From assembly GCA_029641185.1 (NCBI GenBank), contig JAPWGK010000027.1, positions 124,001 to 188,000 of the forward strand: a stretch of 64,000 nt of DNA, in the 5' to 3' direction. This DNA comes from Pseudofabraea citricarpa. Its lineage: Eukaryota; Ascomycota; Leotiomycetes; Helotiales; Dermateaceae. Both the position numbers and the translations under genes were made by a program. Below are positions 30,107 through 39,402 of the stretch, in pieces (the stretch's first letter is position 1; every line of letters starts with the position of its first letter). The notes beneath the pieces were generated by a model. The model ran no database searches and had not been told where the DNA came from. It saw nothing but the letters and a program-made list of their open reading frames with translations.

Positions 30107-30406
30107 TATAATAGGACGATAAATATTAGGGTATATTCGAATCTATAATATTATAAATATAACTAATAACTAATATAATATATATAATTATATATAAGAT
30201 ATATTTAGTAATCGAATTAATAGTTATAAAAGTAAGAGGTAAAAGAAGTAATTAATTAACTATAATAGTAAAGCCTAAATAATAGTATATAACTCCTAGA
30301 GCGCTTAAAGAGTACTTATAAAGCCTTATATAATAGTACCTAAGATAATAATAACTTCTTATAAAAGTAAAGAAAGTAATAAAATCAAGTATATAATCTT
30401 ATTATA
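30107..30406 (-). repeat. 5' LTR of element B (300 bp)
   Basis: Same length and termini as 16,916-17,215 and followed by CTAG, the right copy of the target duplication. The primer-binding site should be just left of 30,107 on the minus strand and is not assignable. Confidence 0.88.
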
Positions 30407-31400
30407 CTAGAGGTTATATAATATATATAAGATAAGAGGGAAACGTATATAAGAGGATTTAATATTTAATAATAAGTAAGATAAAAGGAGGATATTTATA
30501 ACTTAAATAACTATTAAGAAGAAGTAGTTTATATAATTAATTAAGCCTAGCGCTTATATATTTAATAAAATAATAGAGATATTAAACCCCTAGTTAGTTA
30601 TTAATATAACCTGAATTTAATACTAGGAATTATTTACCTTCTAGTAGGTTAGAGCTAAACTATAATTTTATCTAAAGCTTTCCTTATATTATTAATATAA
30701 GTAAGATACTCTTACTAGTAGTAGAAATTAATTTATAGATTATAATTAACTTTCGATCTTTAGGCGCTATTATATATACCTCCTTTATATTAAAAGATAT
30801 AATAATCTCCTCTCTAGGTATATAACTAACTTATATACTAGTTTTATTAAAGTTCTATATATTCCCTAGCTTGATATTATATTTATTAACTAACTTACAA
30901 AGGTTATAGTATTATTTCTTAATATCTTTTATCTTATAGGATTCGACTCGTACGCGTACGATTAATTTTACCTTAATAGTTTTAAATATAATCTTTTAGC
31001 TTTATAGGAAGCCTATAAACTATTATTATAATAGTTTAGGCTTACCCTAGGTCGTTCGAATATACTTAATCGCAAAGTATATTATCCTTTTTATTATAAG
31101 GAAAGAAGACTTATAATAGTCGCGTATAAACTTTAATATAATAGAAATCTATACTATAAAAAGAATAATATTCTAGCTATTATATTATTACTCTTTTAGC
31201 CTCTTAAGTATATTAACTAATATAAATTTAGGGATATTAAACTTCTTATATACCTTATAAAGTATTATAGTAGGATTCGCCTTCTTTTATTTAATAATAT
31301 AAGCTAAAGGATACTAGCGTAGGTTTAATATAACTTAAGGCTTCTTATAGCTTACGATTCGGGTATTAGTTCGCTAGTAGGGTATTATTATTATATTAAG
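30407..31400 (-). mobile_element. Fot1/pogo-type DDE transposon, 5' part with transposase remnant
   Basis: Minus-strand reading shows, in order: a helix-turn-helix segment (Y-K-V-Y-K-K-F-N-I-P-K, about 31,240-31,280), a CENP-B-like region with G-K-P, the first catalytic block as N-F-N-K-T-S (normally N-F-D-E-T-G, about 30,845-30,865), and the second block around L-N-S-Y-L-S (normally D-G-H-x-S-H, about 30,480-30,520). It then breaks off at 30,407 against the LTR of element B. Both catalytic Asp residues read as Asn. Less RIP-mutated than its surroundings, consistent with a lower-copy element. Confidence 0.7.
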
Positions 31401-31499
31401 GGAATTTAAAGGTTATAAAGGATTAAGTGGTTAAGCGATTTAGGTATATTAAGTTAGAAATTCAGATACGATTTTAGTATACGATTGCTAATTAATTTT

Positions 31500-31580
31500 A
31501 TCTTAGAGGCTTCTAGGGCGTACTCGCTTTCTAGGGCGTACTCGCTTTCGCTAACTACTAGCGAAGCGCTAGTAGAAGTA
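31500..31580. repeat. 18-bp tandem duplication and perfect hairpin in block-1 margin
   Basis: CTAGGGCGTACTCGCTTT occurs twice back to back (31,513-31,548). Immediately downstream, 31,555-31,575 is a perfect 9-bp inverted repeat around AAG. Both are GC-rich and unmutated inside a RIP-affected margin. Function unknown; they could be a transposon end or a small palindromic element. Confidence 0.6.
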
Positions 31581-32556
31581 TTATTAAAAGTAGGTCTAAC
31601 AATTAATATCTCCTCTAGGTAATTAAGCGATTAAGGATCCTAGTTAGCGGCCGTGTAATTATAATAATCTCGGTTAAATTATATAACTAGCGATATACTA
31701 AGCACTTGCTAGGAGCTCGCTCTAGCTAATACGAATACGATTATAATAGGGTTTATAAAAGTAGAAGGTTTATAAAAGTTTTATATAAAGTTTATAAAAG
31801 TATAAGGTTTAGTATAAGGTATTATTAAAGCGTTCTCTTAAAATTTCTCTATAATATAAATCTGAAAAATTCTTTGATTCTACTTCTCGGATATAGTATA
31901 TCTTAATAGCTATTAATATCAAAAAATTAAGAGTTATACCATTCGATTTCTTTACAAAAGGTCCCCCCCCCCTCTTAAGTATACCCCCCCGAATGCTATT
32001 AATAGTTGATAAAAGTAAGATTATCCGAAATAAGAAGGAAGCCTCTTTAGGAAACTAAGTTCTACCGAGTTATACTTTTTACAAGCCTTTGAACCAATAA
32101 GATAATTATATTCCTGATACTTTTATGGGCCTTAGCAGAGAAAAGTGGGGTTTGCGGGAGGTTGAGATTATAAGCGGTTAATATAATCTGTGGCTACGAC
32201 GCTTCAAATTATGGCTATTGTTTTTTCAGACGCGAAGTCTTTGGTTACATCAACAGAATAACACCCTGCATCCAAATCGCATTCAAGTTAATACCTTTTT
32301 TACCGTCTCGTGTTTGCTAACATCTCAGGACAGATTCTCGTACCACGCCTAATACCTCTATACTTATGACAGAACGAATTCGGTTGCCGCAATAATCTAT
32401 TAGACTTTAGGAGTTAGGTTTTATAACTAGTTTCACTAAGTTTTACTGGTTTTAAGCGACTACATTAGACCCACTTTTACCTGTATATATACCACCCTTT
32501 AGACCTACTTTATTCTGCAATCGAGTCAACTTTCAAGAATCCAACATAATCACACC
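31581..32556. other. block margin and upstream region of the DUF7587-like gene
   Basis: The transition from AT-rich to gene-like composition. It contains C-runs at 31,973-31,982 and near 31,984-31,991, short tandem TTTATAAAAG-type repeats around 31,770-31,810, and a TATATATA box at 32,484-32,491 placed about 70 bp before the next start codon. No gene seen. Confidence 0.6.
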
Positions 32557-33546
32557 ATGCCCGCCGCTTCTGGAACTAAGCAACCACCGTGCGTTGAGTG
32601 GCTATTGTCCGAATTTTGCGAGTGGCGAGATCAATCCGCGCTACCTATCTTCGTTGACGAGGAGAAGGTTGTCCTTGCAGATTTGACAAGCCCCGAGGAT
32701 ATTCAGCAGATTGTAGAATGGAACCTCTTGAACAGGTACCTACTATCCGCCACCACGAAGATCCGAGATGATGAGCAGGCTATACAGTTCTTGGAGAAGT
32801 GGCTCCTTCGATCTTCGGACCCAGTGAGTTACATTTCGGATGCAGCATTGGGGGAATGCGTTACTCCGGTCAATGATGTCCCTATAAAGGATATACAGGC
32901 TGTGTTACAGGAGAGAGGGGTTTATGCACGCAATAAGCTCTTAGAACTCTCACGCGCCATGGATATGCGTCTGAGACATAAGCTGAAGGGAATAGAGAGT
33001 CCTGCTCGAGCGACAGTGCAGCTCAATCCCTTCGATCCACCGCTGACCTTGATACGAATCTGGGATGATGATTCGCATACCCTGTATACGAAGCCACTCG
33101 GGTTCCGTTGCGGAAATTGGAAGAAGTGTCAGCCGGCGAACGACTTCATTGAGATGAAGAAGAAGGAGCTCTTGAACTTGGAAAGGATTTCGGATCACTG
33201 TAAAGACAAAAGCAGCCTTTCGGACTGGATATCCTTCAGTGATAGTGCTTCGTGGATACTTTCGAGGCGTTCAAATAGGTTCTCATCAACCGAGAGAAAT
33301 TGTCGTGTTGCGATTATCAACGTGGCCAGCCTGGACAAGTTGAGGATTCCCTGGCAGCGCTCAGACTTTCTGGTCAAGCAGCTTGGAGGAAGTGATGTTC
33401 CGTACGCCTGGCCTGGGCACTATCTCGTATATGGATGGGTACCTTCACAATGCATCATCAAGCTGTTCACATTAGAGGAGTTCAAAGACCGTTGTAAGCA
33501 ACGAAACATTTTAAAAGGTATATCTCTGATCCAGTATTCTTTATGA
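32557..33546 (+). CDS. DUF7587-like fungal protein, function unknown
   Basis: Single-exon 329-residue protein. The start ATG has a good fungal context (CACCATGCC) and a TATA-like box about 70 bp upstream. Residues about 165-300 carry a pattern typical of fungal DUF7587 proteins: an R-I-W-D-D-D-S-H segment, G-F, then W-I-S-F-S-D-S-A-S-W, a V-A-I-I-N-V strand, and near the C-terminus Y-L-V-Y-G-W-V-P followed by I-I-K-L-F. The N-terminal 150 residues are acidic and helical-looking and were not recognised. No signal peptide or membrane segment. It is the first gene beyond the RIP block, about 1.1 kb from the DDE transposon remnant, a position typical of rapidly evolving accessory genes. The family call rests on remembered motifs. 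The role is unknown. Confidence 0.6.
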   Translation: MPAASGTKQPPCVEWLLSEFCEWRDQSALPIFVDEEKVVLADLTSPEDIQQIVEWNLLNRYLLSATTKIRDDEQAIQFLEKWLLRSSDPVSYISDAALGECVTPVNDVPIKDIQAVLQERGVYARNKLLELSRAMDMRLRHKLKGIESPARATVQLNPFDPPLTLIRIWDDDSHTLYTKPLGFRCGNWKKCQPANDFIEMKKKELLNLERISDHCKDKSSLSDWISFSDSASWILSRRSNRFSSTERNCRVAIINVASLDKLRIPWQRSDFLVKQLGGSDVPYAWPGHYLVYGWVPSQCIIKLFTLEEFKDRCKQRNILKGISLIQYSL

Positions 33547-33958
33547 GATGGCCGTCTGACAAAATTTTGGAAAGATAGTACTACTATAGGTCATCCTTAT
33601 GAACTCCTCTAATGCAGAGGTAGATGAGCCAGAGGTGGCGCTGAGTATCGATGCACCAGGAGGACAATGGAGTTATTACTCTATTCTTTAGTTCGAAATA
33701 GGTTCGTCGAGGCAGGCGAGTGACGGCGCTAGAGCTACAGTACTGCCTGCGTATTTTCAAGCCGTTTCTAGGTTTTCCTCAACCATTTAGATAATCAATG
33801 CATGCAATTAGAACCCATTGAGTAAAGGTGTTGATATTAGATGCTATTTAACCGCCAGACCCAATCCATCCAGTTCCAGAAATATTTACCCCGAATTCAT
33901 ACGGCAATTACCTCGTTATTCATGCATATCTCGCCCATTTCAAACCTATATATATATT
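33547..33958. other. intergenic region
   Basis: Between two convergent genes. No gene seen. Confidence 0.6.
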
Positions 33959-34002
33959 ACACACCTACACACCCACACACCCACACACCCACACACACAC
34001 CT
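33959..34002. repeat. (CACACC)n-type microsatellite
   Basis: A CA-rich tract with hexamer structure, immediately beyond the stop codon of the minus-strand regulator gene. It would therefore fall in that gene's 3' untranslated region as GGTGTG repeats. Confidence 0.8.
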
Positions 34003-35728
34003 ACGATCCAGCTCCTGCCTTCGGGAACTTCCTCCCCATCAGATCACAATACCTCTCAAACTTCCACCTCTCGATAACAGGACTCTGCAGGCTCTGCATG
34101 ACACCATGCTGATCTTCGCCCCGCCAGAGGTTCGCCGTAGCGCGTGTAGCTTGGGCGACAGCAACCGTGAGAGCCAAGAAGAGCGAAGCCTCAGGTCTCA
34201 GACGAGCGACTCTCTTCTCGAGCAGGAAAACCTGATCGACGTACGCCTGCGTCTCGTCTTCGAGGGCGACGCGCTCGTCTGGGGAGAGCGACGAGACGAG
34301 TCGCGTGGTGACTATGATGCATGACAGAAAGACGCCCATGACTTTGCAGCGCTTGTCGTCCTCGGGCGTGCCCATGCAGATTTCAGTCACGGTGCCGAGA
34401 AGATGTGCGTGGTCTTGTCGCCACTTGAGGAGATCTTGCCGGAGCCGAACGGCGCGGTCGGTCAGTTGGATGATGGCTTCCATGGGTGGAGGTGTCTCCA
34501 TGGTCAGTCCAACGGTAGCATCGTGGCAGATGCCTGCGATCTTGGCTTTGTGCATGAAGAGGGTGATGACCACCTCGCTTCGGTCTGAGATGACCGAGTC
34601 TTCAACAATCACAGACCTGAACACATCTCGCCACATGTCATCTTCCAGAAAACATTTTTCGTCATTCAGCAGGCACTCTGTCGACTGAGAAGCTGTCAGG
34701 ACCAACATCTATCTCGGGCTCCCACATCTTGTGCGTTGGACTGGGTCTAAAAACTCACAATTGCACCAACATGAGCCATGAAGAGAGACTTTTCAAACTC
34801 GGTGGTATATCTCTTTGGGCCGCGGAGACGAATGAGCTGAGCAGCTCCGGCAGAGTGCCGAATCCAGGCAGTTGGCTCAGAAGGTGCTAGTAGCTGATCT
34901 AAGGTCAACAACATGGCCTTCTTTGCTTGCTGGACAACATACTTCGTATAGTGCTAATATTTCTGTAGCATAGAGGACATCTGGTGTGAATCTTTGCTGC
35001 GGAGAGTCTAACGCCCTCTGCAATGAACCCAGAGCTTTCACATATGAGGAGAGGACAGCCGAATCCAGCCACTCCTGCGAAGGCGAGAGGATCTGACGAA
35101 CACGGGCAACCACACAGTCAACAGCAAATCTCACACAAGTACTCTGTTCATAACTGCTCGGAAGATATGAGAAGAATGACCATTGGTTATACCTCAACAG
35201 ATTCATGACTTCGGTGGGATCTTGAGATAATACCATTCGGGTTGCTCGGCTAACATGAAAGGTGGTTAGATTCGACATATCGAGTATGTTCATCCCATAT
35301 TTCATGGTCATGGAATCGAAGGGCGTCCGTGACATGCTGGCTGGGATGCTATTCGTCATGACAGGTCTACTGGAAGGGATCTCCTGGTTAGGGATCCGCA
35401 TCCTTTGGAGTTTGCTGGCAGAATGGCGCTTCTCCGCCGTAGTCACGTCTGCCTGCTTAGAAGGCACATTTTGCTGAGACGTCCTCAGCTCACGCACGGG
35501 TACCAGATATGTCGTTGGTGCTTGCTGGACTGGCTCGTCGACGAAAACCGGCATCTGCCGTAAATTGTGCTTCCCATAAGAACCATTTTGCTTGCGGGCA
35601 GCAGACGCCTTTTTCATGGCCTGTTTCCGGATCAAGGCTCGGGTGGCTACATCTTGAGGCACGGTTGGCTTCTTGTCGATGGTGGAGTTGATGAACTGGA
35701 ATTGGACTTCGGGCTCTCGGGTAGCCAT
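34001..35728 (-). CDS. fungal transcription-factor-domain protein (no zinc cluster), 3 exons
   Basis: Proposed exons, minus strand: 35,728-34,943, 34,893-34,759 and 34,684-34,001, giving 534 residues. Intron 1 (49 bp) is GTATGT...CAG. Intron 2 (74 bp) is GTGAGT...CTCAG with a CTGAC branch point 10 bp before the acceptor; a 50-bp alternative ending at 34,709 also stays in frame. The start reads M-A-T-R-E-P-E-V-Q-F-Q-F-I-N-S-T, a start common in proteins with the Fungal_trans_2 (DUF3468) domain, followed by a basic segment. The middle region (F-H-V-S-R-A-T, L-L-A-P-S-E-P-T-A-W-I-R-H-S-A-G-A, L-I-R-L-R-G-P) is the diagnostic part of that domain. No Cys6 zinc cluster is present, so direct DNA binding is uncertain. 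Probably a nuclear regulator; targets unknown. Confidence 0.82.
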
Positions 35729-36900
35729 AGTCGATCAATCGGGGATGGTCTAGCGGATTGGGTTGAGTTACAACGGACACGTCGTGGTCATGAGCACAGC
35801 ATTCCTTTCGAGGTTCAACAATCGAAGCAGAAGAAGGTGACTTGATGGAGCTCAAATACTGTTGCCGCAGGCTCTAAGGGCGGCCCAGCGGTTGGTTGAT
35901 CGGTCGATTTCGCGGGTCGGACCCATGCACGTCAAGAGAGGCTGATCCTGGCATGGCGAATAGGGAGCCACGGGCGTCCAGGGCCAGGGCTGGTATATCG
36001 ACATGATTCGCTGATGTCTGATCTCCTCCTCCCGTGCTGTCGAGGTCGAATGGCGGAGGCGCAGTGAGGTTTACATCAGTGGCGGCCATCTTAAACAGGA
36101 ATGGGCCAGCAGCCGTTATACTCTAACTTAACTGTATATCTCCCCGCACATCCGGGAGCCGTTGCGATGGTGTCTACAGCCGAGCGAGCCAATTAAATAA
36201 TTGAGAAGAACAAGTGGTGAGTGGTTGTCGTGATGGGTCTATGCGATGTTTAGAAAAGACGAGATTGCCGAGCACGCGATTGATCATCGTCGGCTCCACC
36301 TTCTCGTCTTACTTTCTGGCTTGGTGGTAGCACGTGCAATCAGCAATCGCTCACTCTAGTTCTACTCCGTCTACACTGAAAGACCAAGAGCAAGAGCTTG
36401 CTTGCATATAGAGCCAGCTAAGCATATACCGTACAGTACACAAGAGTCTGCGTAAGCATCATAACAGAGTTGGAACAAGCCAGGTCGATAATAACACAGA
36501 CTCGTATTAGGCGGGATTGGGTCGTCATGATTGGAGATCAACTTCCCAAGAACCTGGTCATAACATGGTTCTGGGCGGATCCTATCGCAACACCTTGAGC
36601 ATATAACCAAGGTCATGACGGCACCACAGCGAATCGAATCCAACAAGCACCTCTTTCCTTGCTTTCATTTCGATATTGTATTACATCAACAGCTCTTGTT
36701 CCGTCTCCAATCAATCACATGCTGTGTTTGTCGATGGATGCACCATGACCAGAGTCCAACATGATGTTTTTATGTTGTGCATCCAACAACCAAGTAAGAG
36801 CTGCCACCATTCGCAGTAGCCGCCGTAAACTCTTATATATCAACGTAATCACTACGTTCAACACGAAGAGGTTGTCGTGCTAGCCTTGGTGAGAGCCAAA
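35729..36900. other. intergenic region upstream of the regulator
   Basis: Promoter side of the minus-strand regulator. A 71-codon frame at 35,874-36,089 (minus) and a 91-codon frame at 36,371-36,646 (minus) have no recognisable features and are probably chance. Nothing else seen. Confidence 0.5.
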
Positions 36901-36904
36901 TGGT

Positions 36905-36929
36905 CACGTGTTTGGTCACGTGGCACGTG
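36905..36929. promoter_or_regulatory. triple CACGTG (E-box) cluster
   Basis: CACGTG occurs at 36,905, 36,917 and 36,924, the first two as GTCACGTG. This is the palindromic site of bHLH factors of the Cbf1/centromere-binding type. Three sites in 25 bp is far above chance. The nearest assigned starts are about 1.1 kb away on either side, so the target may be the unassigned region at 37,000-37,730. Confidence 0.45.
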
Positions 36930-36949
36930 TCTACTTTGAATCCCTCATA

Positions 36950-37735
36950 ATCCTCGTCTGCACTTCTCTTCTTCCCTTTCAACCAGACCTTCGATTGCGA
37001 ACCGCGATGTCGACCCCCTCCGCAATTGCCGCTTGGAAACCCGAGGAAGGATCCCATCATTGAGGAATTCAAATTGATCAGACCACTTCCCAAGTACCAC
37101 TCAGTGGTGCGTGCTTGCGTTTCCGTTCTGGGAGCATTTGAAATTCATCAGACGTTTTCATCGCGAAGGGTTGCGAGCGAACGTGGTGACCAACAAACCT
37201 CCATCGCGATTTTCCAGGCACAAGTGCAAGCGATGTTCTCCCGTCGTATTGATATTCCTGAGTCTTGATCAGCCCACTCGATTCAAATCAACGCATGTCG
37301 CAATATGCCTCTTCAAGTCTCGGGGATGTTCAAGTGAAGAGAAGTAGAAATGGGAAAGATCATCACGTTGTTTGGGGACGTCTCCGAGCCATATGTTCCC
37401 GCAGTCGGCAGAAGGATCGAGAACGAACTGCTTCCAAGTGGTCACAGAGCCAAGCTTTTGTAATTGCTCAAGTACCGGCATTCGAGTCTTGGTCGTTGCG
37501 TCCGAACATGAGCCAGATTGTAGGGAAGTTGTCAAGTGAACAAATTCCATCAATCGCTCTATCTGGAACAAGCGGTGCCCGTCTTGGCATAGCAGACCCC
37601 GGAGACGTTTGCGACTCGACAACTCCCAAGTCACTATTCCTCATGCCTCACTGCATCGCCTGCCCGAACATCTTCCTTTGGGAAATACTGTCAATGCCGA
37701 ACTCCGGCTCGTGGTGATTCGCCATCTTTGCACCA
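36950..37735. other. unassigned region with coding-like frames on both strands
   Basis: Gene-like base composition and a pyrimidine-rich stretch before an ATG at 37,006. Several 70-150 codon frames overlap: plus 37,265-37,717 and minus 37,269-37,634 are the longest. A short plus-strand frame starting at ATG 37,351 reads as fairly ordinary protein for 36 codons and then stops. No family was recognised and no convincing multi-exon model could be built. It may be a real small gene, an untranslated exon, or a decayed gene. Confidence 0.25.
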
Positions 37736-38003
37736 AAGGCGTCAGAGTGCGGGGGTTATAAGTGCTGGAATATTTAGTTACGCGGGGTACCAGGGGCGCC
37801 AAATCAACTTCCGGCAGGGTTTAAGGTTAATAACGGTAAAGATACAGTGCCAAGAGACAAAAGATGCAAGGGACCTTTCATCTCCGGTGAAATATTAACC
37901 CATATATCAACAGCCCCGACTTAGTCAAAGCTCTGCTGGTCGAGGGCTGGTGGGCAAACGACGGAGAAATGAGATGTTTATTTCATTCTCTGGAGCTCCT
38001 TCG

Positions 38004-38010
38004 TATATAA
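38004..38010 (+). promoter_or_regulatory. TATA box of the pectate lyase gene
   Basis: TATATAA lies 44 bp before the start codon at 38,054, within TCGTATATAAGG. Placement fits a fungal core promoter. Confidence 0.6.
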
Positions 38011-38053
38011 GGTAGGGGGGGTTGCACCGTGAATTACTTTTCCCCATAGCACA

Positions 38054-39402
38054 ATGCTCTCCCGCGTCCTCTTCCTGTTGGCTTCGGCCGGTTCTGCTTT
38101 CAGCGCAACCCTCTACGTTTCTCCTACTGGCTCTGATACTGCGGCGGGAACAATCACTGCACCGTTGAAGTCAATTCAATCCGCAGTCGACAAAGCGGTT
38201 GCGGGAGACACTATCTATCTCCGTGCCGGAACCTATTCTCCTACTACTAATATTCAGATCAAGAAGAGTGGTACCTCCTCTGCGCCATATACACTATCGG
38301 CATACCAAAGCGAGAAGGTCATTGTGGATGGAGAGGGACTACCATATACACCGGCTGAAGTTGGTGGAAGTGTGCCATCCGCAAGCCGTGGTATCTTCCA
38401 TATCGAGAAGGCCAATTACTGGAAGTTCTACAGCATCGAGTAAGGATTTCACTTGACGTACCAAATTACCCGTCGCTAATCATCCCCAGGTTGATTCATG
38501 GCCCTTATGGAATCTATGCCGCAGACAGCTCCAACAACTACTATGAGAAGATCATCACTCGCGACAACTACGAGACGGGCTTCCAAATCCAAGGTGCTTC
38601 TGCTTCCAACACGGTTCTCTACCTCGACTCTTATGGTAACCGAGATCCTCGCAAAAATGGTGAGAGTGCGGATGGGTTCGCTTTGAAGGAGGGAACTGGA
38701 GCTGGTAATGTTCTCAGAGGAGCTAGGCTTTGGAACAATGTCGACGACGGACTTGATTTGTGGGAGTTCAAGTCGGCTGTTACGATTGAGGATACCATAT
38801 CTTGGGGCAATGGCTTTAACCGGTATGTGATATCATTTTTTTCTAATATATTTTCTCAAAAAGAAAGAAAAAAGAGAAGAAAAGAACAAGAAAGGGCGAG
38901 GAAGAAATAAAGAAGACAAGAAGAGAAAACTAACATGTTATATAGATGGGGCTTCTCCGACTTCCAAGGCGATGGCAACGGATTCAAGCTGGGCGGCGGC
39001 GACGCAGCCGACATCGGGCCCGCGAACCACGTCATCACGAACTCGATCGCCTTCCTGAACGCGGCGAAGGGCTTCACGGACAACAGCCAGACGGGCAGCT
39101 TCACGCTGACGCGCAACACGGCCTGGAACAACGGGGACTCGGGCTTCAAGCTGGCCACGGCCGTGTCCAAGGTGACGGCCAACATCGCCGCCCTCAACAC
39201 CAACAGCCAGACCAGCTTCAGCGGCTCGCAGACCCAGTCCGGCAACTCGTGGAACATCGGCGGCACCTGGAACAATGCCTCGTTCGTCAGCGTCAACACG
39301 GCCCCCGTCACGGGCGCCAGGCAGTCCAGCGGCAAGATCGTCGCTAGCGACTTCTTGATCCCCGTCAGCGGTGCTGATATTGGCGCTACCACTTACTGGT
39401 AG
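38054..39402 (+). CDS. secreted pectate lyase, polysaccharide lyase family 9
   Basis: Exons 38,054-38,439, 38,490-38,822 and 38,946-39,402 (introns 50 and 123 bp, both GT-AG with clear branch sites) give 391 residues. Residues 1-17 are a signal peptide ending A-F-S, so the enzyme is secreted and would cleave pectate by calcium-dependent beta-elimination. The rest is a right-handed beta-helix: Y-V-S-P-T-G-S-D, G-D-T-I-Y-L-R-A-G-T-Y, then D-G-F-A-L-K, N-N-V-D-D-G-L-D-L-W and G-N-G-F-K-L-G-G. Asp190, Asp214, Asp215, Asp218 and Lys254 each sit exactly 19 positions before Asp209, 233, 234, 237 (calcium) and Lys273 (catalytic base) of Dickeya Pel9A, so it should be active. A TATA box lies 44 bp upstream. 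Exon 3 has far higher third-position G+C than exons 1 and 2. Intron 2 is a purine-rich low-complexity tract. Confidence 0.92.

Larger units (their letters stand above)
16916..30406 (-). mobile_element. 13.5-kb Ty3/gypsy-type LTR retrotransposon, element B
   Basis: Complete insertion with 300-bp LTRs at both ends. It sits inside the transposase gene of a pogo-type element: the reading frame of the host transposase resumes exactly across the two junctions. The target duplication is 4 bp, CTAA at 16,912-16,915 and CTAG at 30,407-30,410, differing by one RIP-type change. Pol reads on the minus strand (reverse transcriptase near 23,590-24,090), so the right LTR is the 5' LTR. The roughly 4 kb between pol and the left LTR carries plus-strand coding-like sequence. 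Unusually large for a fungal Ty3/gypsy element, and dead through RIP. Confidence 0.88.
1..31970. other. AT-rich RIP-degraded block 1
   Basis: Extremely A+T-rich sequence with almost no CG or long open frames. Coding remnants can be read on one strand or the other, with stops almost only as TAA/TAG at expected Gln or Trp positions. This is the pattern left by repeat-induced point mutation of repeated DNA. It consists of the nested transposons listed separately. G+C rises gradually from about 30,400, where the single-copy-like DDE transposon is less mutated, and reaches gene-like values near 31,980. No intact gene is seen. Confidence 0.9.

Noticed and set aside
34305..34688. 127-codon plus-strand ORF
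   Set aside because: It is antisense to exon 3 of the transcription-factor-domain gene.
35874..36089. 71-codon minus-strand ORF upstream of the regulator
   Set aside because: It could be an upstream ORF in the leader, but no splice join to the regulator frame was found and it has no conserved features.
38856..39392. 178-codon minus-strand ORF
   Set aside because: It is a shadow of the GC-rich third exon of the pectate lyase, whose plus-strand reading has the catalytic residues.
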